Below, piece after piece: positions 35,433 to 48,697 of a stretch of 64,000 nucleotides of DNA. How positions within the stretch are numbered: position 1 is the first letter of the stretch; each line of letters opens with the position of its first letter. The position numbers were made by a program, and so were the translations under genes. Source of the stretch: Geosiphon pyriformis (taxonomy: Eukaryota > Glomeromycota > Glomeromycetes > Archaeosporales > Geosiphonaceae). A model generated the notes under the pieces. It saw nothing but the letters and a program-made list of their open reading frames with translations. It had not been told where the DNA came from and ran no database searches. The DNA is taken from the NCBI GenBank assembly GCA_016748015.1, contig JAAOMT010000523.1:880423-944422 (forward strand), written 5' to 3'.

Positions 35433-37521
35433 CTGTTTACAAAGTAAGTTCCTTGATCTGATAGTAGTTTTTTTGGATATTTATGTTGACAAATTAGATC
35501 TTAATAAATAAATTCAGCAACAGATTTTGCATCTGCTTTTTGAATGGCTTTTGCTTCTGGTCATTTAGTAAGATATTCTATAACTACTGCAATATATTTG
35601 TTATTTCTGCTGGTTATGGTTAATAATTTGACTAAGTCAATTCCAATGTGATTAAATAGTTGTTCTATTTTGATTGGTCTCAATGGTTTACTGGGTCTTG
35701 TTTCTCTTCTTTTTTGATAAGCATTACAATTTTGAATGTATTAAATGATATCTGAATACATAGATGGCCAATAGTATTTTTTTCTGATTTTTTCTATGGT
35801 GGCTTCTTTGTGAAAATATTCTGCTATTAGATTTGAGTACATGTTGAATAATATTGTTTTTTTTTTTGGTTCTGTGATTACTTTGGTTGGTTGATCTGAA
35901 TTCTTTCTGTTTTTTTGATAAAATATAGCTTGGTGAGTAATAAAATATTTGGATTGTTGTTTGATATGGCTTCATTTTTTTGAAGATAAATTTTTCTTGA
36001 ACTGCTGGGTATTAATATAGTGTTGGAGTTGCTAATATTTTTGTATATTCATCTTTTGTTATATTTTTGGATTGAAATGTTTTTAGATTTGTCTTATTTG
36101 TGACAAACTGTTGGCATTTCTGTTTTTTTTTCCTTTTTTGTAATGTACTGTATAATTAAATGATGAAAGTTCTATTTTCTATTTAGCATAATAATCATCT
36201 CTGAATTTTTGTTTTTGGATTGAAGTTAATCCTTTATGGTCTGTGTATATGTCAAATTTCTGGCTTAAGTATTTTTTCCATTTTATGACTGCTCAATAGA
36301 TAGCTAAGTGTTTCAATGTTGGTGTTTTATAGTTTTTTTTAGCTGGACTTAAGCTGTGACTAACATATACTACTGGGTGTTTTTTTTCATCCAGTTCTTT
36401 CTGAGATAGTACTGCTCTCAATGCTTGACCTGACATATTGATTGTAATTATGAATGGTTTGCTATGATCTGAATAAATCAATATTGAAGCTTGAATAAGC
36501 TTTTTTCTTAATGTATCAAAAGTTTTCTACTGAGTTTTTGTCTATTTATATTTGGTGTTCTTTGTTTGAAGCTGGTGTAATGGCTGAGGCAGTTTGGAAA
36601 AATCTTTGATGAAGTGGCAGTAATAATCTACAAATTCCAAGAATGTTCATAATTCAGTCAAGTTGGTGAGTATTGAAAAGTTTTTAACTATTTTAATTTG
36701 TTTGTATTTGTTTTAATTCCATTTTTGCTCACAACATATCCCAAAAACTTGAGTTCTGTTTTGTTAAAAAAACACTTGGTTGTATTTAGTTTCAACCCTA
36801 CTCTTTTCAGTCTTTTAAACACTTGCTGAAAGTGATGAAAATGATTATCAAATGTTTTTGAAAACACATTGGTGTTGTCCAAATACACGACTACTGATTT
36901 TCATAACAGTCTAGTATAAACAATTTTTATAAGCTGTTGGAATGTTGCTGAAGCATTTATCAAGCCAAATAGTATTATTTCAAACTCAAAATTTTTTTTT
37001 TAGGTTGTAAAAGCCATTTTCTCCTTATTTTCTGGTTTTATGGCTACTTGCCAGTAACTACTGTCTAAGTTTAAAGTTGAGAACCATTTCTTTCCTTCAA
37101 AAGCATTGAAAAGTTCTTGGATTTTTGGGATTAGGTAACTATCTTCTTTTATTACTTCATTAAGTTTTTGGTAATTCACACAAAAATGGATTTTTCTATT
37201 TTTTTTATGGACTAGTACTATTGGTAATGACCATGAACTCATTGATGATTGAATTAATCTATTGTCTAACATCTAATTGATTTCTTGATGAATGATCTCA
37301 TGGCTGGTTAGTAGTACTCAATATGCTCTTTGCTTAATTGGCATTGTATTTTCGGTTTTTATTTAATGTTGGATAATGTTTGTTCTGCCAAATTTGTTCT
37401 CACTGACAAAGATGTTATTAAAATTGTTTAATAATATTTTAAGCTGCATACATTATAATAAATCTAAATTTTCTAAGTTCATCTGTTTTAATTGTTTTGG
37501 TTGGAGCAAATAATATTTTTC

Positions 37522-38300
37522 TCATCTGTATATTGTTTGTAATATGATATTCACATATTCACACAGTTGTGGAAAGTCTGGAATAGTGTTTGGTAGTTGT
37601 TTTTCAATTTCAGTGCTTAAATATCTGATGACAGTTTCTTTTGGTATCTCAAAAACATCTCCTGTTGTATTGTAGATGGGAATTTTAATATGTTTTGGAC
37701 TTTTGGCTGGTATATAAAAATTGATAAATCCAATTTTTTCTGATTCACACATTGTAGTTTCTGCTTCAAAAATCTGTGCTTGATCTTTTACTCCTCTTTC
37801 TATAATTAACATGTACTGGTTATATGGTGGAATGAAAATTAATTGATGGGTGGAAATAATTTTTCCTTTGTTAATAATTTTTTTTTCTGTCATATTAATT
37901 GGTACATCTATTTTACCTATAGATCCAAATCCATTAATCTCTCTAGCTGTAATCTTTAATTCTTCCCAGTTTCTTACTAATATTAATTGAGCTATTTTAA
38001 CCAGAGGCAGGAATATTGCCTGTGCTATTTTTTTGTTTGGCTCTATGATATAGGTCTTTTCTAAGTTGTTTTGTAGCATTGTAATGATATTTCTTATGTA
38101 TTCTGTGTTAATTATTTTTTTTCTGATGTTAATTTCTTTTTTCACTAAACTACTTTTGGATGCTAACTGAACTATTGTTGTTGCAAGAATTTTTAATGCT
38201 ACTTTCAGATCTATACATGTGCATAAATATAATTTAATTTGATGACTTCTTTTCCCAGATATCTCAAATTAAACTCTGCATTAGTATTATGTGCTTGTTT
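37522..38300 (-). pseudogene. dUTPase and linker domain of element C
   Basis: The minus frame shows AEFNLRYLGK, SKSSLVKKEINI, KIINTEYIRNI, NKKIAQAIFLPLV and INGFGSIGKIDVPINM, the five dUTPase motifs in order, though motif 1 (AGFDL) and the motif 3 Asp are altered. The following ~110 residues end in IPIYNTTGDVFEIPKETVIRYLSTEIE, a linker domain shared by all copies before RT. Confidence 0.8.
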
Positions 38301-38815
38301 TGACATAATACCTTCATTATTATTGCTAAACCATTTAAGTTTCTGCTCCTTAGAGAGGTTATAAAGCATGATATATTGTTCTGGATTTGAATCAAAGTTC
38401 AAATCATTTTCATTGCTATTTTGAATAAAGCTGGAACTATTATTATTATCATTGTCATTATTGAAGTTTGAATTGGGATTGAATGTCGATTCTGATTCTA
38501 CTACACAGCTGCTAATTGGTTCTTCTTCTTTTGGAATTGTGTAGATTATGTGTGGTGGTGGATTGTAAATAAGTTTACACTCATTACAATACTGAAAGTC
38601 ACATGGAATTAAATAGTGATCACATAATTGAGTGTTTAGTTGTTCTAAATATTGTTTTTGTTCTTCTCTAGTGGGTGTTAGATTCTGATAGTGTTTATGG
38701 AATTTTTCTGGACCTGCTTTAATATTCAGAAGTGCTTTTGGATTAGAAATGAGAATGACTTCAACTAGTTCTGGTGAATTGTTCTTTATTTCTAAAATTT
38801 TGCTGAGTAAAGCAC

Positions 38816-39684
38816 TGTTACTCATAAAAAGAAAACAGATATAGAAAATAGTAGTTAGCATGTGAGCACATTGCTCAGCAATATAAAGCAATGTCAGAAA
38901 TCATAGCACATTGCTTAGCAATGTGGAGCGATGTTAGAAAATTAGGGCATATTGCTTAGTAATATGAGTATTGCTCAAGAAATTATAGCACATTGCTCGG
39001 GAATGTGAGCAATCTCATAGAACATCAATTATGTATATATAGCAGTAGCATTAGAAGAAAAAAAGACAGACCTTTTAGTTTAGATTTGATCTAAGCAATC
39101 TTCCATATCACAAATATTAATAAATAATTATTTCATATTTCAAATTCACTCTCTACTATTAACATGAAGTGTTGATAGTAATTAATACTTAACCATACTG
39201 GAACAATAGCTCTTAATCATGGCTATTAATGAAATATTAACTTGCAATTGCCTTGGCTTATTTCTTATTTTTTTTATTTTTTTTTATTTTTTTTTGTTAT
39301 TTTTTTTTGTTTTACTAAATTGATTAAGAATTAAAGTGCTAAGTTACTGATGTCAGAATATAGCACTGATAAAAGATTCAGGAATAAGGGTGAACACTTA
39401 GATTTGAAAATAGCTTACCAAGAGATTGCCAGCCATTATGCCAAAAAAAGAATTGATGAAATTGTAATTCTGAGAAGTGATGAACAACAACTACTTGAAC
39501 CCACAGGTAATACTTGAAACACTATTAAACAAAAACTACATTGAAATTTTTGTTCATTATACAAAGAACTCAACAAAAACTTTTAGATACAAACAACTTT
39601 CAGAAACCAACATTATTATATTTATTTAGCACCAAGTTACAGGTTTGTTATTTGCTTTGAAACCCCAAATAATCACTTGTAACA
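38816..39684 (+). repeat. 5' LTR of element D
   Basis: 869 bp, TGTTACTCATAA... to ...CTTGTAACA. U3 contains alternating GCACATTGCTCAGCAATGTG-like palindromic units (about 38858-39015). A TATATATAGCAGTAG promoter-like sequence is near 39034. The hairpin at 39155-39179 has its loop in the opposite orientation to the 3' LTR. Confidence 0.9.
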
Positions 39685-39686
39685 TT

Positions 39687-39704
39687 TGGTGCTTTCTGTA
39701 AAAT
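39687..39704 (+). other. Primer binding site of element D
   Basis: TGGTGCTTTCTG lies two bases after the LTR end and begins with TGG, complementary to a tRNA 3' CCA end. Element E has TGGTGCTCCCTGTGAGG and element C TGGTGCTTCCTGTGAGG at the same place. The tRNA species cannot be named from here. Confidence 0.7.
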
Positions 39705-39748
39705 ATAATCCTACAGAGAACCAGCACCAACAAACACTCATCTGAACA

Positions 39749-41335
39749 GTGGCAGAATCCAAAGAAACAGGAACAAAACATTTGGAATTTGCAAAATCTT
39801 TATTCAAACACTATTACACTTATCTTGGATTAACAAATAATAGTTGGCCAACAGAATCAGCTTTTAACTGCTATGTTAATGAGAAAATAGTATATTATTT
39901 GGAAAACCAAGAAGATCCAAAATCTGCCTTTAACAATTTCTTTAGTAAACTATTCCAAAGCACCACTTTTGTACAAAACTACTTATTTGCATCCTTAATC
40001 ACAGAAATAAACAAAGAAATTGAAAGATACACCAAGCAGAGATTTCCTATCACTTTTGCTGACAAGGAAAAAGAAAGATTACAAACATGAACAGGAACAC
40101 TAAAACAAATCCAACTACCTACTTAGAAGAAACAAAGATTTGATTCACCTGCTAATCTATTATATTACCACACACCTGGAAGTACTATCAACATAATAAA
40201 CACAACTATAGTAAGCACAACAACACCATTGAACAGAATCTTGTTCCAAAGTAAACAAAAGAAAGCAGAGCTATTAGAAACATACAGTGACTATTTCAAG
40301 GAATTTAAATTACGATTCCCAATGTCATCAGAAATTTGATTACCATCACCACAACCAGATTTCAGAGCCATTAGTTCTTGGGAAATAACCAACTCTAAGA
40401 AAAAGGAAAGTAATGATCAGAAAATTAGCAAGCAAAATCTGATTTTAGAAAATTCGGAAATCAAACTCAAAATATTCAAACTCCAGAAAATCAGAATGAT
40501 CTAAACTCCAACATAATTAATCAGCAAAACTTACTTCCAATAATCGAGATCAATCTACCATTCATTCTACCAATTGCCAAATAGCAATAACAGCCACAAC
40601 TGCTATCCCAACAACAATTCTAATAGCAACTACAACAACAATCACAACAAATGGCCTATGCTCTAATTGCCAAAATAAAAAAATTTACTAGCAAGGAGGA
40701 TGATGTCCAAGTATGGCTCAACAATATGAAAAAAGCCATTGCAGCCAATAGATGAAATAATGATAAAGTTTTTCAAGTGATCTCCTATTTTTTCCAAGAT
40801 ACCATCATAAAGCAAGAAAAAACTGAAGCAGTTACTACTTATCTAAGATGCTTCCATAGAAACCTGCACTAAATACAAGTAATTAATGTGAATTACTTTA
40901 CAGTGCCACAGATTTTGAACCAGTTTATCTGTGGACTACGCAATAGCTTTCTTTAATGCATATGTTCAATATACCTACAAACTTTTTAAGACACAGTTAC
41001 TAATGCACAAGATTTTGAATTCATTAAACTTGAAGCCAATCATGCCCAAGCTGTAAATTTAGTAATGAATGGATTATCTGAATTGAATTCTAAATTAAAA
41101 CAATTTAGTAAATCAATCAATCAGAAACTAAAAGAGTACTTAGCTAACAATAATCAGAACATATATCAATTGTTACAACATCACAACAATCCCAGAACCA
41201 TTAATTAGCAACAATATTAGTTACATTCCATAACAACATAATTATTATGGCAGCAAAAAATGCATATTTGCCACAACTGTAGTAAACAAAAACACATTAG
41301 GATTAATTGTCATGCCAAAATTAATAATTAACAAT
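39749..41335 (+). pseudogene. Gag of element D
   Basis: It starts at GTGGCAGAATCC (no ATG) and reads an N-terminal helix-rich part (EFAKSLFKHYYTYLG), then a Gln/Asn-rich region and a capsid-like region (IAKIKKFTSKEDDVQVWL). A CCHC knuckle CHNCSKQKHIRINC lies at 41269-41310. Gag packages the element RNA into cytoplasmic particles. Several TAA/TAG codons fall at Gln positions and part of the capsid region is deleted near 40800. Confidence 0.75.
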
Positions 41336-41700
41336 TAGGAAATCAATATTGAAATCCCAATTGCCAATTCCAAACTCCGAATCAATACTCAAATCAGAAT
41401 CAATATGCACCTCATTACACCCAAATGACACAACAGCCAATTTATTAACCACCAATATATCAAGTTTTAATTTATCAACTGGCAACACCTGTAATTTATC
41501 AGCAACAGCCACAATCTATCTATTAACCACAGTCCCAAGTACTATATCAACCTCAATAAATTTAAACACCACCACAAAACTTACCTCAAACTGGAACACA
41601 AAGCCCAAGAATTACACAACAAAACTGGAGATTAGCAATAGTTATCCATCAACTGATTTCCAGCTTTTCCACCCAATAATCAAGAACATGCTCTCAGAAT

Positions 41701-43300
41701 TTGGAGACTAGATATGCCCAAAACCTGAATTTCCAACACTATTTAAGTCTTCTGGTTACTCCAGAAGATGCCTTACTCAACAACCAGAAACTCAATCAAA
41801 ACAAATTACTTACCAGCAACATACCTCCAGCCACTATTACCAATGACAAATTATTAGCAGCAATCTTCTTATTTGAATTTGAGAAACTGTCATTTACACC
41901 TTTGTTCAGTGGAGTCATGCTTGAAGAAAAACTGATTACCACTATGTACACTAATGCTAAAGTTGATGGCCACCCCATCAAATTCATATTAGATAGTAAG
42001 TTAGCAGGCAGCATTATCACATAACAACTCATGAACCAATTAGATCACCAAGTTGATAATACTGCCAGTGCCAGAATCATAACAGCCGATAAAGTGACCA
42101 AAATTCCAATTGGCAAGATTGATAACTTCCTCATAAAAGTCAATGGCATTATTGTACCAATCAAGGTATTAGTCATGAAAGCCACTCAGTATTAAGCACT
42201 TATTGATAATAACTGGTTGTCCAAAACTAACATGACACTTGATTGGAACATGCAAAAGCTCTAATTAAGTCAGAACAGTTAACACACATGTGTACCAGCC
42301 ACGTGTGGCCACTTCAAATCTATCATCACACCATCAGCACCTCTTATCAAGTTTGACAATGAAAAAAAAAACCTACCTAAAAAGCTTACCAAGTATTATA
42401 GGCTAATGACAACCACAACAAATTACTACCAATATTGTTTTAGGACAACAAAGAGAAGAAAAAAAAAAGAACATACTTAGAAGACTGACCAAGAATTTTA
42501 GACAAACAACAACCAAGCCAAGCCACCACCAATTTGGACTTGGGAGGAAAAAGAAAAAGAAAAAAAAAAACCAGCCCCAGCCATTATATCAACATATATT
42601 TCTTATACTATATCCCAACACCAAACAAATTACCAATGACCCAAACTCATATGCATCAATTGTGGCAAGAAATTGTCATCAATGGGCACATGCTGTGATG
42701 ATGATGAGGAATACTTAACAGCAACAAAGTTCTATTGTTACCCATGCATCCTGAAACATTTTAGATGACCAAAACAGCAAGAAAAATGAGATAATAAACC
42801 TTGTCTCACTTGTGAAGAAACTTTATTAGATAAAAAAATATGGAACAACATTCCTGGACAAGAAAAAATCTATGACAAATTGTGCCAATATATGATTCTA
42901 ATTAGTGACTGGATATGAAAAAAGACTTCAATAGAAGCCACCTGAAGAAGAGCAGTAAAATGTTTGAATGGTTGTCCATATGATGACAATGAAATCTGGC
43001 AAATAGCACTCATTAAATTGAAGAAGCATCAACAGAAGAAATAAAAACAATCAAAAACAACCCACCAGAATCCATAAAACTCAACTGGAGCCCAAACTCA
43101 AATATTATCCTAGAGTCTATGAACTCAGAACAATTCCATAAACACTACCAAGAATTAGCACCTACTTGAAAAGAACAAGAACAATGCTTGGAAGAAATCA
43201 ACACTCAACTATGTGACCACTGTTTGATCTTATATGACTTTTAATATTGTAATAAATATGACCTCATTTACAATCTACCACCACACATAATCTATATGAT
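41701..43300 (+). pseudogene. Protease and Cys-rich module of element D
   Basis: The retropepsin active site reads LDSKLAGSIIT at about 41989-42021 (consensus DSG has become DSK). It is followed at once by TAA (42022-42024). After the flap-like part (ANKVTK-type), the Cys-rich module shows CINCGKKLSS, CLTCEETLLDKKIWNNIPGQ and LCDHC-like pairs up to about 43300. Frameshifts and stops are frequent. Confidence 0.75.
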
Positions 43301-44320
43301 CCCAGAAGAGAAAAAACCAATTAGCAGTTGTGCATCAGAATCAGAATCAACTTTCAATTCTGCTTCAAACTCTGACAATGACAATAATGAAAACAATAAT
43401 TCCAACTCTGCTCAATATGGCAACAAAAATAACAATAATTTGAACTCTGATTCAAACCCCAAAACATACATCACACTTCTTAATCTCTCTAAGAAGCAGA
43501 AACTCAGATGGTACAGTGACAACAATAAAAAAATTATGCCAGAACATATACATAATACTGATGCTGGGTTTGATCTGAAATATCCAGAGAAAGATGTTAT
43601 CAAATTGGAACCACATTTGTGCACTTGTATTGATCTGAAAATAGCACTGGAAATTCCAGCAACAATAATGGTTCAACTAACATCTAGGAATAGCTTGGTA
43701 AAAAAAGAAATCAACATCAGAGGAGGAATAATTAATGCAAGATATGTAGGAAATATTATTGCAATACTACAAAATAACTTAGAAAGGCCTACATCATAAA
43801 GCCAAATGAAAAGATAACACAAGCAATATTCCTGTCTCTGGTTAAAATAGCTCAATTAGTATCAATAGGAGACAGAAAAAAATTAGAGATTACAGCTAAA
43901 GGAATACAGAGTTTCAGATCTATAGGTAAAATAGAAGTACCAATTAATATAGCAGAGAAAAAAATTGTTAACAAGAGAGAGATTATCTTCACCTGTTAAT
44001 CAATTTCCATTTCACCATATAACCAGTACATGTTAATCATAGAGAGAAAAGTGAAGGACCAGGTTCAGATTTTTGAGGCAGAAGCAACACTTTGTGAATT
44101 AGGAGAGATTGGATTAGTCAATCTACACATACCAGCCAAAAACTACAGTTACATCAAAATTCTTATTTACAACAACATGAAAAATATTATTGAAATATCA
44201 GAGAAAACTACCATTGAATATTTAACCACCAAAATTGAAAACCAACTGCCAAACACTATTTCAAACTTTCTACAGCTGTGTGCATATGTAGATATTACAT
44301 CTCAAACAATATACAGATAA
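43296..44320 (+). pseudogene. Linker, dUTPase and pre-RT domain of element D
   Basis: The acidic Ser/Asn-rich linker is followed by AGFDLKYPEK, SRNSLVKKEINI, GGIINARYVGNI and a frameshift near 43795, then NEKITQAIFLSLV. Motif 3 Asp is Asn and motif 2 Arg is kept. The pre-RT domain ends with EISEKTTIEYLTTKIE. Confidence 0.8.
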
Positions 44321-44350
44321 AAAAAATGTTATCTGTTCTAACCAGAACAA

Positions 44351-45600
44351 TTGGAACAGATAAACTTGGAAAATTTAGACTCATTACAATATATGCAGCT
44401 CAAAATGTTACTCAACAACTTTAATAACATCTTTGCCAGTAAAAACAAATTTGGCAGAACTGACATAATTCAGCATCAAATTAAGACTGAAAATACTATG
44501 CCAATCAAACAAAGAGCATACAGAGTACTACCAGCCAGCCATAAGATCATTTATCAAGAAATCAATCAAATGCTTGACAATAAGCTAATTCAGCCATCAA
44601 TAAGTCCATAAGAAAAATAGAAAAATCCACTTTTGTGTGGATTACTGGAAACTGAATGAAGTAACCAAAGGTGATAGCTACCCAATCCCAAAGATCCAAG
44701 AGCTGTTCAATGCTTTTGGGGGAAAGAAATAGTTTTTGACTTTAGACTTAGACAGTGATTACTGGCAAATAGCCATGAAACCAGAAAACAAAGAGAAAAC
44801 AGCTTTTACAATATAAAAAAGAAATTTTAAATTTGAAGTGATGCCATTTGGCTTGATGAATACTTCTGCTATATTTCAACAGCTTATGAAAATTGTCTAT
44901 ACTGGACTGCTATAGAAATTGGTAGTCATATGTCTGGATGGCACTAATGTGTTCTTAAAAACATTTGATAATCACTTGCATTATTTCCAACAAGTATTTG
45001 AAAAGCTAAAAAGAGCCAAATTAAAACTAAATACAACCAAGTGTTTCTTTAGAAAAACTGAACTCAAATTTTTGGGATATGTCATGAGCAAAGATGAAAT
45101 CAAAACAGATCCAGACAAAATTAAGATAGTTAAGAACTTTCTAGTATTAAATAATCTCACAAAATTAAAAACATTCTTGGGATTTGCTAAATATTACCAC
45201 TGCTTTATCAAAGATTTTTCCAAAATAGCTCAACCATTACACCAACTCCAAACAAAAAACACCAAATACAAATAGACTGAAACCCAACAAAAAGCTTTTG
45301 ACATACTGAGAAGAAAACTTATTCAAGCCTTAGTATTAATCTATCCAGACTACAACAAACCATTTATCATTAGCACTGATGTATTTGGTCAAGCATTAGG
45401 AGGTACTATCTTAAAAGAGACTGGATAGACAAGAACACCCAGTAGTTTATGTCAGTAGAAGCTTAAGTCTAGCTGAAAAAAATTATAGAACTTTAGTACT
45501 AGAACACTTAGCTATCTATTGGGCTGTCACCAAATAGAAAAAATACTTGAGTCAAAAATTTGATATATACACTAATCATAAAGGATTGACTTCAATCCAA
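44351..45600 (+). pseudogene. Reverse transcriptase and RNase H of element D
   Basis: RT blocks are visible from FGRTDIIQHQIKTEN through WITGN-like drift and MPFGLMNTSAIFQ, then CLDGTNVFLKTFDNH, where YxDD is destroyed (GAT GGC at 44937-44942). Next come KCFFRKTELKFLGYVMSKD and the RNase H start FIISTDVFGQALGG. A short deletion around 44605 removes part of the fingers. Confidence 0.8.
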
Positions 45601-45899
45601 AAGCAAAAATTTGGAAACAATTGTTATGTCAAATAGAAAATAGAACTTGCACCATTTAATTATACAGTACATTACAAAAAAAGAAAAGAAAACAGAAATG
45701 TCGATGGTCTGTTGCAAATAAGACAAATCTAAAAACATTTCAAACCCAAAAATATAACAAAAAAATGAATATACAAAAATACTAACAACTCTAATATTAT
45801 ATAAATATCCAATTGTTCAAGGAGAAATTATCTTAGAAAAAACAAGATAACATAAAACAACAATCAAAATATTTTATCAATCATCACAATATACTTTAC

Positions 45900-46996
45900 T
45901 AGAAGAACAAAAGAAATCCAGATTAACCAACCAGAGTAATTACAAAACCAGAAAAAGAGACAATATTGTTCAATATGCACTCAAATCCAATAGCAGAATA
46001 TTTTCACAAAGAAACAACCATAGAAAGAATCAGAAAAAAATATTATTGGCCATCAATGTATTCAGACATCATTCAATATGTTCAAAATTGTGATGTTTAT
46101 CAGAAAAGAGGAGGAACAAAACCCAGTAAATTATTGAAACCAATCAAAGTAAGACAACTATTTGATCATATTAGAATTGACTTAGTTGGACCATTAACAA
46201 TTATCAGCAGAGGCAACAGATATATTGCAGTAGCCATGAATTATCTCACAAAATGGCCAGAAGCAAAAGTCATTCAAAGAGCAGATGCAGAATCCATTGC
46301 CAAATTCGTTCATTAAGATTTGATCTGTCAACATGGATGTCCAAAAGAACTACTATCAAATCAAGGAACTCACTTTGTGAATAAAACATTGGCAGAATTA
46401 AGTTAAAGATTTGGGATAAAAAGACCATTATCATCACTATATCATCTACAAACAAATAGGTTAGTTAAAAAGTTTAACTGAACATTGTGTGAAGTAATCA
46501 CCAAAATCAGCCAAAAAAACCAGGACAAATAGGATTTGTTTATACCATCAGTATTATTTGCTTACAGAACAATAAAGCAAGACACTACACAAGCAACACT
46601 ATTTGAATTAGTATATAGTAGAACAACAATATTACCAGTTAAGATAGAAGTCAAAACATATCTAATAGAACCAATAACAGAAGAGAATTTTCAAAGAATA
46701 TTGTTAAGAAAAACATATGACTTAATAGAGACACTAGAAAACAAATGACAAAAAACAGCTAATAACATCCAAAAGTTACAAAAAAAACAAAAAGAAAGAC
46801 ACAATAACCAATTACCAGATAAACCAGTCGAATTTAGGATTGGAAACAAAGTACTTTTACATTATACCAAAGTGAAAAAACAATGAAATGGAAAAATTGA
46901 CTCCAAATGGGATGAACCATTTCACATAAAAGAAATTCTAGAAAATAGAGCTTATAAATTAAGATTAAACAACAAAATCTTAACCAAAGCAGCACA
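45900..46996 (+). pseudogene. Integrase of element D
   Basis: The zinc-binding part retains H....H (HSNPIAEYFHKE) but the last Cys is Tyr (NCDVYQ). Catalytic core pieces include IRIDLVGPL and SNQGTHFVNK, and the part that should hold the Glu is broken by TGA. The GPY/F-like end (IDSKWDEPFHIKEIL) is recognisable. Confidence 0.78.
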
Positions 46997-47851
46997 TGGA
47001 AATTGACTAAAATTATATCAAAACATAACATCAACATTCACCAGTAATATTTTACAACTGGAAGCACAAAAAATATTAGTTCAACCAAATAAGATTCCAT
47101 GAGATCTGGAACCAATTATAGTTATTGAACCAAATATGTTAAATTGAACAACCAAAAAAGTATATGAAGACACAATATACACGACAAAAGCAACAAAAAA
47201 AAATAGAAATACCAGATCATATTTACACTTTAGCTCAACAATTGTTTTAGGCTTTAAGTCAACAGCAAGTAAACATGGAAATTATTATCAACAACCAAAC
47301 AATCTGTTATCAAAACACCAAACAAAAAGGGAAAAACACACCATATTAGTGACTACAAAAACAGTTAATAAACTGGTCAAATAAAATAGTAGAGAAAATA
47401 AAGAACACTTTTGGAAAGATAACTGTTATGATTCCAACAGAAGAACTGATGAAAAAAAATTAGAACCAATAGATAAACCAATTTCCAATACCATACTGTT
47501 ATTATTAATTGGAACAAAAAGTAGACATTCAGAAGTTATATCTTAACAAATCCAAGAGAATCTTTAATCAAAAAATAATCTGAAACATTGAAGACATTAT
47601 TGGAAAAAAAACAAACTTGACATTACATATTAAAACTATTTATTGACTACACACTATATTTCAAAACTATTCAGAAGTATTGTTACACTTTGACATAGAA
47701 ACAATAACCATTAACCAATAAAGAAGAATGAACAACTCACAAATTGAAAAAATAAAGAGTAGGGTGAAACAGATGCTACTTAAAAAAGAAGTATTTGACA
47801 TAATTCAAAATAAAAATTTCAATAAAGCTCAATATTAAAAGAAAGAGATAA
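46997..47851 (+). pseudogene. Conserved C-terminal region after integrase, element D
   Basis: About 280 codons, broken by stops, line up with the C-terminal regions of elements A, C and E. The last residues (FNKAQY) precede the polypurine tract at 47836-47850. No known domain is recognised and no membrane helix is evident. Confidence 0.6.
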
Positions 47852-48697
47852 TGTTACTTATAAAAAAAAACAAATATAGAAAATAGTAGACCAATAGAAG
47901 GGTAGTAGTTAGCATGTAAACATATTGCTCAATAATGTAAAATAATGTTAAAAAATTAGGGTACATTGCTCAGCAATATAAGCATTGCTCAAGAAATTAT
48001 AGCACATTACTTGGGAATGTAAGTAATCTTGTAGAACATTAATTATGTATATATAACAGTAGCATTAGAAGAAGAAAAGACAGACCTCTCAGTTTAGATT
48101 TGATCTAAGCAATCTTCTACATTACAAATATCAATAAATAATTATTCTATATCTTAAACCCACTTTTTACTATTAACACTTTATGTTGATAGTAATTAAT
48201 AATTAACTACACTGGAACAATAGCTCTTAATTATGGCTATTAACAGGATATTAACTTGTAATTGCCTTGGCTTATTTCTTATTTTCTTTATTTTCTTTTA
48301 TTTTTTTTTGTTATTTCTTTTTGTTTTACTAAATTGATTAAAGATTAAAACACTGAATTATTGACATCAAGATATAGCACTGGTAAAAGACCCAGGAATA
48401 AGGATAAACACTTAGATTTGAGAATAGCTTACCAGAAGATTGCCAGCCACTATGCCAAGAAAAAAATTGACAGAATTGCAATTTCAAAAAGTGATAGACA
48501 ACAACTACTTAAACCCATAGGTAACACTTAAAACACCATTAAACAAAAACCACATTAAAATCTCTGTTCATTATACAAAGAACTCAACAAAAACTTTCAG
48601 ATACAAACAACTTTCAGAAACCAACATCATTATATTTATTTAGCACCAAGTTATGAGTTTGTTATTTGCTTTAAGACCCAAATAATCACTTGTAACA
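47852..48697 (+). repeat. 3' LTR of element D
   Basis: 846 bp, TGTTACTTAT... to ...CTTGTAACA, matching the 5' LTR with many transitions. It shares the CATTGCTCA-type U3 palindromes with the 5' LTR. The hairpin at 48169-48193 has loop CTTTA, as in the LTRs of E and unlike the flipped 5' LTR of D. Confidence 0.9.

Larger units (their letters stand above)
33013..38815 (-). mobile_element. Element C, segment 1 (dUTPase to pol 3' end)
   Basis: Minus-strand interior of a full gypsy element. In order from high to low coordinates: end of the zinc module and Ser/Asn-rich linker (38250-38815), dUTPase (about 37880-38280), linker domain, RT (about 36650-37420, YLDN at 36874-36882), RNase H (about 36180-36560), integrase (33850-36000, split by a solo LTR) and C-terminal region (33013-33700). 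It is interrupted at 38815 by element D; the rest of C resumes at 48698. Confidence 0.88.
38816..48697 (+). mobile_element. Element D, full-length gypsy retrotransposon inserted in C
   Basis: It is 9,882 bp with LTRs at both ends. The target in C is GCAC at 38812-38815 and a decayed copy GTGC at 48698-48701, after which the zinc-module coding of C resumes. Interior order is gag, protease, zinc module, dUTPase, RT, RNase H, integrase and C-terminal region. Stops and frameshifts affect every domain. U3 of its LTR differs from that of C and E. Confidence 0.92.
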
